Of a stretch of 64,000 nucleotides of DNA, positions 56,217 through 64,000 are shown one piece after another. The notes under the pieces are model-generated. The model saw only the letters and a program-made list of their open reading frames with translations, ran no database searches and was not told the DNA's origin. Source of the stretch: Maratus speciosus (taxonomy: Eukaryota; Arthropoda; Arachnida; Araneae; Salticidae); contig OZ010788.1 in assembly GCA_963932465.1 (NCBI GenBank), positions 673,900,484 through 673,964,483 of the forward strand, given 5' to 3'. Numbering within the stretch: position 1 is the first letter of the stretch; every line of letters begins with the position of its first letter. Made by a program: the position numbers and the translations under genes.

Positions 56217-57352
56217 TAGGGATGCACAACCTGTGGCCCGCGAATTCCGTCAATTTATAACTGGAAAAAATCGCAAATTTTGCCCGTCGCTGGAAAAAAT
56301 CGTAAATTTCGCAAATTTGTCGCTGGAAAAAGTTGTAAATATCGTTCATCGGGTTCAGAAACATCGCAAATATTGTCGATCATGTTCGAAAAAATGTTAA
56401 ATTTCATTGATCGTCTGCAGAAAAATCGCGTGTTTCGGCAGTTTATCATGAGAAAAAATCGCGAATTTCGTTAATTTGCCACGGGAAGAATTACAAATTT
56501 CGTCAAGGTCAGTTAAGAATCGCGAATATCGTTGATCGGGCGCAGAAAAGCTGCGAATTTCGTTGATCGAGTGCGGAAAAATCCAGAATTTTGTCGATTT
56601 GATACGGTAAATGTCCAATTTCGTTAATTGGATACAGAAAAATAGCAAATTTTGTCGATTAGATGCGGAAAAATTACAAATTTCGTTGATCGGCTGCGGA
56701 AAATCGTGAGTTTCGTCAGTTTATCGCGACGAAAATTCAGTATATCCGACGAAAATTCCCTCTATAGCTTTATCGTCTAATTTTTGTCTTCTGGTTTTGC
56801 TGATATATGCGAAGGCTTTGCAGCCAAATACCCTAAGGTAGGGATGCACAACCTGTGGCCCGCGAATTCCGTCAATTTATAACTGGAAAAAATCGCAAAT
56901 TTTGCCCGTCGCTGGAAAAAATCGTAAATTTCGCAAATTTGTCGCTGGAAAAAGTTGTAAATATCGTTCATCGGGTTCAGAAACATCGCAAATATTGTCG
57001 ATCATGTTCGAAAAAATGTTAAATTTCATTGATCGTCTGCAGAAAAATCGCGTGTTTCGGCAGTTTATCATGAGAAAAAATCGCGAATTTCGTTAATTTG
57101 CCACGGGAAGAATTACAAATTTCGTCAAGGTCAGTTAAGAATCGCGAATATCGTTGATCGGGCGCAGAAAAGCTGCGAATTTCGTTGATCGAGTGCGGAA
57201 AAATCCAGAATTTTGTCGATTTGATACGGTAAATGTCCAATTTCGTTAATTGGATACAGAAAAATAGCAAATTTTGTCGATTAGATGCGGAAAAATTACA
57301 AATTTCGTTGATCGGCTGCGGAAAATCGTGAGTTTCGTCAGTTTATCGCGAG
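56110..57352. repeat. 622-bp tandem duplication
   Basis: The interval from about 56110 to 56731 is repeated directly to about 57352. Each copy includes the last part of Copia integrase, the hAT target site CCCTAAGG and the first 510 bp of hAT copy B. All four open frames I compared between copies translate identically at an offset of 622. The junction near 56730-56745 reads TTCAGTATATCCGACG, two bases shorter than the source. Confidence 0.92.
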
Positions 57353-58524
57353 AAAAAAATCGCGAATTTCGTCAATTTTCCGCAGGAAAAAATTGCAAAT
57401 TTCGTCAGTCAGTTAAGAATGACGAATTTCGTTTATGGGGGCGGAAAAATCTCAAATTTCGTTTAATCAGCTGCGGAAGAATCTCAAATTTCGTTGAGCA
57501 GCTGCGGAAAAATCGCGAGTTTCGTCAATTTCTCTTGAGTAAAAATCACGAATTTTGTCACTCTATCTCGGTAAAAAAAAATCACGAATTTCGGCAGTCT
57601 GTTAAGAATCACGAATTTTGTTGATCGGGATCGAAAAAATCGTAAATTTTGTCGATCATGTGCGGGAAAATCGGAAATTTCGTAGATCACCTGCGGAAAA
57701 AATCGTGAATTTCGGCAGTTTATCGCGAGAAAGAGTCAAAGCGGAAAAATTACAAATTTCGTCAGAGTCAGTTAAGAATCGAGAATTTTGTTCATCGGGC
57801 GCGGAAAAATCGCAAATATCATTGATCGAGTTAGGAAAAATCGCGAATTTTGTCTATTCTGGAAAATATAAAATTTCTTTTGCGAAAAATCGCGATTTCT
57901 GTCGATGAGGTGCGGAAAAATTGCAAATTCTGTAGATGAGGTGCTGAAAAGTTACAAATTTCGTTAATTGACTGCGGAAAAATCGCGAGTTTCGCCAGCT
58001 TATCGCGAGAGAAATTCGCGGTTTTCGTCAATTTTCTGCAGAAAAAATTACTAATTTCCTCGGTATAGAATCACGAATTTCGTTGATCTGAGACGGAAAA
58101 ATCTTAAATTTCGTTGATCAGCTGCGGAAAAATCGCGAGTTTCGTCAATTATCGTGGGATAAAATTCACGAATTTCAACAACTGGTGAAAAAAATTTTGT
58201 AAATTAGTCGCAAAAATATCGCGAAATTCTTCAATCGCTCGTGGAAAAAAACTGAATTTTGTTAAAAGTTTCCCTTTATCAAGAAGGAACATTTAGTCTT
58301 CATAAAGTGTTGTATGGTTATTCATACAGATGTGAAGGTACCCTGCACACAATTATTTATTTCTATTTGTTTATTTTTATATACAAAAAATCATTATTCT
58401 TCTAAAATAAAGAGTTATCCCCCCCCCCCCCGATATAGAATTATCTCTGTGTTACTGATGTGGCCCTCGACAACTCAAACAGTTTTGTAAGTGGCCCTTC
58501 TCTTAAAAAGGTTGTGCACCCCTA
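56217..58524. mobile_element. hAT element with minisatellite interior, copy B
   Basis: The left end TAGGGATGCACAACCTGTGG and right end (reverse complement TAGGGGTGCACAACCT) are inverted. The target duplication CCCTAAGG is at 56209-56216 and 58525-58532. The right-hand block CTCTGTGTTACTGATGTGGC and poly(C) run match copy A. The left 510 bp occur twice because of the 622-bp duplication, so the original element probably spanned 56839-58524 (1686 bp). No transposase is present. Confidence 0.92.
56266..58260. repeat. 31-bp minisatellite in hAT copy B
   Basis: Units such as AAATCGCGAATTTCGTTGAT repeat throughout with more variation than copy A. Interposed longer units contain CAGTTAAGAATCGCGAA and CAGTTTATCGCGAG. 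The same interposed motifs occur in copy A, so the complex array was present in the shared ancestor. Confidence 0.88.
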
Positions 58525-59150
58525 CCCTAAGGTAACTTAAGTTTGGGCGTCTGTTTGTCCATAACTCGTATGGCGTTTTTTCATTTGCTTTTGTCGGTAA
58601 TCTGTTTTGCAAATGATTTGCTGTGCAAATTGCTTCCTCCCAGAACTTTAATGGTAAATTTGATCCACTTAACATTGTCCTTGCCATCTCAACTAACGAC
58701 CTATTTTACCTCTCTGTCACACCCTTCTGGTTTGCGTAATATGGGACTGTGTGTTGATGTTTTGCCCTGAGGTAATATTTTCTATTTCATCTGATGTGAA
58801 TTCCTCTCCGTTATCCGTTCGTTTTTCACCAAATTTGTTGCTAATTAACGCGATAAATTCTTTAAATTTTTCGTAAACTTCACTTCTTTTAGACAATAGG
58901 TATGTGATCGTAAATCGTGAGTAGTCATCAATAAAAGTAAAAAAAATATGATTTCCTCCCTATTGTCGGTGTTTGAAAAAATCCGCACACGTCGGAGTGA
59001 ATGAGCTGGAGTCTTTTAGTTCCTCTATACTCAGCAATTTTTGGAAAGGATTCATCAGTTATTTTGGCCTTAATGCACGGTTCGCAGTCTATGTTATGCT
59101 TACAGTTATTCATTTGGATTCCTCTAGCTAATTCCTTTTGCATAATTTCG
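58525..59150 (-). pseudogene. Copia integrase N-terminal and core, second element
   Basis: The minus strand encodes GIQMNNCKHNIDCEPCIKAK and RLQLIHSDVCGFFQTPTIGR in 59143-58928. It continues through a broken core to LKFWEEAICTANHLQNRLPT and NLSYLR near 58530, next to the insertion point. Catalytic motifs of the core are scattered over different frames. Confidence 0.82.
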
Positions 59151-59266
59151 TTAATTGATGTTGGATTTCTGTGTCTTAATCTACTGTGCCATAATTCTAG
59201 GCAATTTTTGTTGTTGCAGCTTTGCGCTACGTTTGCGTAGTTTTCGAATGCTAACTGAACTTCGTA

Positions 59267-59795
59267 TTATAGGTTATTTAATTTTCGCGCTTCTAAACAT
59301 ATTTCTCCGTTAAGTTTCAACGTACATCTGTCATTTTTTAATATAATTTCACATCCATTTTGTGTCGCTTTGCTAACCGATAGTAAATTTGTTTCGATTT
59401 CAGGTACTAGTAATGCATCTTTAAGTTTTATTTCATGAACTTTGTTGTCTGATGTTCGCGTATTTATATTAACGTTACCTGACCGATAAGTCTTTTTCTT
59501 TTTGCGATGGTTACGTTTGTTTTTTCGCGTCATTTTATTTCTGTAAACATTAATTCTGAACATGCAATATGGCTTTCGCTGCCACTGTCTACAATAAATG
59601 TTTTGTTTTCTATTTCTTGCGTTATAAAGGCATAATTTTTATTTTCGCTCGCCCTCCATGTATTGTTTTCGTTTTCGGGGTGACTGTATCTACGGTTTGA
59701 TTCCGGTGTTTGTTCACTTCTAAAATTGTTTTCACTCTTTTGAAAAACTAGTGATGTAGAGTAATATTTTTTGTCTGTTCTAATATTATGTTAAA
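59267..59795 (-). pseudogene. Copia protease region, second element
   Basis: On the minus strand, TFIVDSGSESHIACSELMF near 59600 holds the Asp-Ser-Gly active site. KDALLVPEIETNLLSVSKAT in 59563-59267 follows, equivalent to LRDVLYVPDIETNLLPVS in the first element. The homology fades beyond about 59795, before gag. Confidence 0.8.
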
Positions 59796-59809
59796 CTTAA
59801 AATCGCATA

Positions 59810-60480
59810 CCGTAATTGAGAGCGCACACCCTGAGTCCACTGTTATGCTCATTTATCGCATATAGACAGTTCTTCGGACACCGTACTGTTTCCAAACCCT
59901 TTTGTGTGTGCCTGTAAATAAATGATAATACTACAATACAACAAGTACTTCGTAATAAACCTCGCTAATATGTATCAATCTCATTGTATTCGAAATAGTG
60001 TAACATATTTAAATTTCGCTGCAAACATTTTTCTCCCTTAGATCATTATGTAAACAAATTCTTTTGTGCTTCTGTATACATGTATGATAAACGTTCTGTA
60101 CATATATACATTCCGTATTCTATAGAAATGATGCCTAAGTTCATTTCACAAATTTATATCAATTTCATTATTTTTGTAATAGTCTAATATGTTTACAATA
60201 CACTGCAAATGATTTCGGCCTGAAGGCCATTGTATAACGAAATTATTTTCAACGCCCCTGTAAAAAACTATAATTTCAACACATATCATATTCGACAGTA
60301 AGCATCTTTTAGTGTACTTCAGCGATGTATATAATTTTAAATAGATTTGAAATAACGTAATATAATTAAAATACACTGCAAAAGATTTTCTGCCATACAC
60401 TATAAAGTAACGGCGTTCTTTTGAGTGACCCTGTAAACGAACTATAAATACTACTCACTTCATTTTCAATATCGAATATG
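59810..60480. repeat. Degenerate tandem repeat, about 175-bp unit, locus 2
   Basis: Cores resembling GTGTGNCCCTGTAAAYRAAY recur near 59904, 60068, 60250 and 60425, spaced about 164, 182 and 175 bp. Blocks such as ACACTGCAAANGATTT and GCCATTGTATAACG lie between. It is related to 29400-30190. Confidence 0.6.
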
Positions 60481-61210
60481 CCATGGTAAAATTCAACAAC
60501 CTTACATCAATTACATGGCAATAAGAGTGCTTTTACGAGACAAACCGAATGCATACAGGCCCTGATTACCGAATAGGCACGAGAAAAAACCCGTAGAAAA
60601 TTTAGAAGGGCCCGAAATTTTATATTTATTTAATTCCATTCCAAAATTCTATCTAATTTCTTTTCAAATTGTTGATCCAAATCCTAGTTCCACAAAATAT
60701 GTGCTTTTTTCTGTTCTGATATTCTTATAATATGAATGTATATGTTAAAATACTATTTATTCTAACTTGCCTAATTTTGAGAAAAAAGAATCACTTGAAA
60801 ATAAATTAAACAGAATCTTGATAATTATTTGAATTCATTTAGATCAACAACAACAAAAAAAAAAAAAAAGATAGGAATGCGAATAAAAAGAAAATTATGA
60901 TTTTAGATGTATAATAATTATTTTACATATTGAATTTGGCTTGTATGCGCAACATAAAATAGTAATAATTTAAACTCTTGCCAAAATTGAAAGAAGTATG
61001 TCAAAATATTGCTGCATATTTTCTTGATTGTATTCAATTTTTGCACATTTACATGGGAACGTTAAAAAAAGTTATTTAATTAAATATGTATGAACTGAAC
61101 TGAGCCAATGCTTCGAATAATATTTGTAACATTTGCAATTTTCCGGGTAAGTCGAATTTAGAAAACTCTTCTCGGACGAAATGACACTGTGCTTCCCATA
61201 GCTTCAGAGG
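60481..61210. other. AT-rich spacer, nothing recognised
   Basis: No exon, RNA gene or bounded transposon is supported in this interval. Confidence 0.5.
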
Positions 61211-62803
61211 TGAACCACTGTCCTATAAATAAGGCAGCTAATAAAACATTTTTTTTAAATAAAATTGGTAAGGATTTTTTTTTATGCATTTTGTTATGAC
61301 GTCTTTAAAATACATAAAAGTATAACATATAAAAAAAAAACAAGTAACCAATTAAAATTTAATTGAAAAAAATCTATTTAAAAATTCTTTAAGAATTGTG
61401 ATCTTATAATCTAGAATTTTACCGTTATTATTATTACTTTCTTCTATCTTTACAAGAAGAAAGTATTAGATTCGTGAAAAATTTCGACTTCCGGTTTTCG
61501 ACGGATTTATACGTTTTAGAATGCCCAGAACACGATTTGGTGGTTTTTAGAAAATGTCTGTCTGTGAGTCTGTCTGTCACTCTGTCACTCTGTGAGTCTG
61601 TATGTGACAAAAATTTTGTGGGCACTCTATCTCAAGAACTAATGCACGGAATTTCACAAAACTTCATATTTAGTTAAACCTTGATATAAACTGGATCTGA
61701 TTAGTTTTTGGTGAAAATCGCCCAACAGGTGGCGCTGCTATGTGGCATTTTTCACGATTTCAGCAATAGCTATATTTCAAGAACTACTGCACGGATTTTC
61801 ATAAAACTTCAGATTCAGTTAATCCAAGATATAGTTTGGTGCTGATTACTTTTGTATGAAAATCGTCCAACAGGTGGCGCTGGTATGCTGCATTGTTCAT
61901 GATTATCGCAATAGCTCTAACTCAAGAAAAAATGCACGAATTTTCATCAAATTTCAGATTCAGTTAGTCCCCGATATAAATTAGTGCTGTTTAATTTTTG
62001 GTGTAAATCGCCCAACAGGTAGCGCTGCTGTGCTGCATTTTTCACGATTTCCACAAGAGCTGTATCTCAAGAACTATTGCACGGATTTTCATCAAACTTC
62101 AGATTTAGTTAGTCCTTGACATGAATTGACGTATAAATTAGTACTGTTTAATTTTTGGTATAAATCGCTCAACAGGTGGCGCTGCTATGCTGTATTTTTG
62201 CAATTTCCGCAATAGCTTTATCTCAAGAACTAATGCTTGGATTTTCAGCAAACTTCAGATTCAGGTATACCTTGGTATCGTGTAGTGGTGTTTAGTTTTG
62301 ATGTAAATCGCTCAACAGTTGGCGCTGCTATGCTACATTTTTTCAGAATTTCCGCTATAGCTCTATCTCAAGAACTAATGCACGAATTTTCATCCAACTT
62401 CAGATTCAGATATACTTTGATATGAATTGGTGCTAAATCGTTGTTATTTCTTGTACTATTTAAATGATTTAATTGACGTGATTTATACAGAAGAAAGTTT
62501 TGTGATGGCCACAACATACTAGTTTTTTTATTGGAGAAATCATAGAGTATTTTTGTACAACATAAACAGTATTTTTAAAGTAAAATAAAATATTTGCTCA
62601 TAAAATTAGTTTATGTATGCATTTTATATGTCCTTACTATGTGTTCTACTAATATGTCCTGTTTATAGGACAACTATTTACTTAAAAAATTAAAAACTTT
62701 TTTTCAAAATTTTGCTAGTATCTTCTTAATTACACCATATTAATGATATAATTGAAGTTTCAAAAAATTTCAAAAATATTTAATCGATGTGGTCCAATAT
62801 GGG
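61211..62803. mobile_element. piggyBac-type MITE, second copy, interrupted
   Basis: The outer parts (61211-61435 and 62523-62803) align with 22029-22539. The right end GGTCCAATATGGG is followed by TTAA. The left terminus is decayed: GAACCACTGTCC in place of GGACCGCTGTCC, and no TTAA. An inserted element separates the halves. Confidence 0.87.
61436..62522 (+). mobile_element. Helitron/HINE-like element nested in piggyBac MITE
   Basis: It begins ACTTTCTTCT...AAGAAGAAAGTATT and ends with a small hairpin (TTGTGATGGCCACAA) followed by CATACTAG, a CTRR-type end. It inserted within a T-rich site, as judged from the empty site at about 22260, and made no clear duplication. The body has five internal repeats marked by CAACAGGTGGCGCTG at 61723, 61868, 62013, 62170 and 62313 (spacings 145, 145, 157, 143). 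These traits fit non-autonomous Helentron-type elements. No Rep/helicase is encoded here. Confidence 0.6.
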
Positions 62804-63250
62804 TTAATAAAGCGCTGTGCATAAACGCTTTTCAACCGTGGGGAAAGTGCTAAATAATTTGGAAATTGTACGTCATTACATGACAAATGAGGTGCGTTCG
62901 TACTCTAACTCGTTTTATAAATAGCCAGATCTGGGTGCCATAGCTGTTGCACTCTTATGCAAAAATGCAATACAAATGTGAATACAAAATTGTTACAGTG
63001 AAGACTATGAATCAAGGACTGTACAATCATACAAAATCTACAGATTCTGAAGATTAAATTCAATCATAACGAAATAACAGCATTACCTCTAAAATAGAAC
63101 ATCATCACCATGGCAACCCAGAATCATGACCAATCACGGAACAGCATTGAATTCATGACATGGGATAGGATTTAATAGAATGAGGAAAACTTTTATCTTT
63201 TTAAGTGTTTTGATTCGATTTTCATAAAATTTGGACTCGGCAAAATTCTG
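62804..63250. other. Spacer, nothing recognised
   Basis: AT-rich, with no supported exon or repeat. Confidence 0.5.
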
Positions 63251-63472
63251 CACTCAAAAAATTTATGTAACGTCACTCCATCGTCAGCCTCCAATCGTTA
63301 GCCTGCATCGTTAGCCTCCAATTTTATGGAGTAATTTAATTTATATAATCGTGTAAGTTAAACTGATATAACTAGGTGCAATATTGCATATTAGTGTAAC
63401 GTTACACCCGTTACATCTGTTAAATTACTCAATAAGTTTTATGGAGTAACGTTACATAAGTGTTTTACAGTG
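63251..63472. mobile_element. MITE with CACT...AGTG ends
   Basis: The left end CACTCAAAAAATTTATGTAA and the right end (reverse complement CACTGTAAAACACTTATGTA) are inverted. TAACGTNACTCC follows in both. The right edge carries the TTTTACAGTG+TA motif of the MITE at 77-279; the left TA is not preserved. Confidence 0.55.
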
Positions 63473-63535
63473 TATATATTAAATTACAAACCATTCGGTT
63501 GGGTAGTTTTTGCGCTGCTCTATGTGGACAGATGG

Positions 63536-63850
63536 ACGGGCCAGACGACGACAATAGGTGCTACGTCAGAGATCTACACGGGCCGGCCTGTTTTCATTCA
63601 CGGCACTCAGGCCTGGTCTCCATTCTTTTCGGGCCGGGCCTAGTGACTACTCTTTACGGGCCGAGCCGGATTCGGGGTCTTACTTTTTTCCTGAAAGTTC
63701 GGGCCGGGCCTAACTTATTTTTTCTGTACAGAGCCGGGACTGGTTTCATTCCTAGTCTTCATGGTATCACGGCCTAAAATTTGCAGTCCTAGTTTTGACT
63801 CAGCCCGTATGAAAACCATTGTCTCGTCGTGACTTGGTCCGTTCAAAGGT
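63536..63850. repeat. CGGGCC-rich repeat cluster
   Basis: CGGGCC or CGGGCCGGGCCTA motifs recur near 63537, 63579, 63630, 63657, 63700 and, as GAGCCGGGAC, near 63731. This is a GC-rich island in AT-rich sequence. Such clusters are known near the ends of some hAT elements, but I could not define termini. Confidence 0.45.
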
Positions 63851-64000
63851 CAGTAAAATTAGGCCAGTCCCAAAAAGTTTTCGAAAAATGCATACATTTT
63901 TAAATCGCTATTATTCTACAATTAAACATTAAAATTTACTCTTTTTAAAGAATAGCAGATTTCTACGCTTATTAAAATATAGTAAAATGTGTGAAAAAGA

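Larger units (their letters stand above)
54287..59795 (-). mobile_element. Decayed Copia element, interrupted by hAT copy B
   Basis: Minus-strand Copia domains appear in the expected order from right to left: protease (59560-59640), pre-integrase zinc region (59143-58928), integrase (58687-58475 and continuing past the insertion at 56214), reverse transcriptase (55600-54797) and RNase H (54704-54318). Gag and the 5' LTR are missing. Many stops and shifts are present. The hAT copy B sits inside the integrase region, with an 8-bp duplication. Confidence 0.88.

Noticed and set aside
57274..57624. 116-codon frame in hAT copy B
   Set aside because: A by-product of the stop-free minisatellite unit, not a gene.
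63460..63777. 105-codon frame near the right edge
   Set aside because: It crosses the MITE end and the GC-rich motif cluster; no domain is seen.

Overview
This is an AT-rich, intron-bearing eukaryotic window dominated by transposable elements. The only host protein gene I can assemble is a plus-strand fibrinogen-related lectin of the techylectin/ficolin type. Its last four coding exons lie at 28469-28653, 39571-39676, 42582-42746 and 47656-47948, with a polyadenylation signal at 48372. Techylectin-like genes, introns of 3-11 kb and this mix of Tc1/mariner, hAT, piggyBac and Copia debris suggest an arthropod, most likely a chelicerate (spider or relative). That placement is inference, not proof.

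Layout. 1-6.3 kb: a hairpin MITE, a 327-bp tandem array and TA microsatellites. 6.3-6.9 kb: a Helitron/HINE-like fragment. 6949-12404: a complete but dead minus-strand Copia retrotransposon with two 714-bp LTRs and a 5-bp target duplication, inserted into the arm of a small inverted repeat. 12824-14352: a Tc1 element (DD34E) with frameshifted transposase. 14.4-15.6 kb: a pogo-like element. 17816-18267: a solo LTR. 18.7-20.8 kb: a hAT-like element carrying a nested MITE. 22.0-22.5 kb: a piggyBac MITE. 25407-27445: a long-TIR mariner-superfamily element whose left TIR holds a 114-bp piggyBac MITE. 27.6-28.1 kb: a second pogo-like MITE. 28.5-48.4 kb: the lectin gene, whose introns hold many repeats, a tRNA-Glu-like sequence and a three-level transposon nest. 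48.8-53.2 kb: hAT and piggyBac MITEs, a foldback, and a hAT element filled with a 31-bp minisatellite. 54.3-59.8 kb: a second, decayed Copia broken by another copy of that minisatellite hAT and by a 622-bp tandem duplication. 61.2-62.8 kb: a second copy of the 22-kb piggyBac MITE, split by a Helitron/HINE-like element. 63.2-63.9 kb: more MITE sequence.

The transposons give a readable insertion history because several loci come as empty-site/filled-site pairs within the window. The most unusual items are the hAT elements with 31-bp minisatellite interiors, the apparently identical 622-bp duplication, the nested pairs, the exactly spaced 327-bp array, and the tRNA-Glu-like sequence with a 24-nt variable region. 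No bacterial-type systems, CRISPR arrays or rRNA genes were seen.
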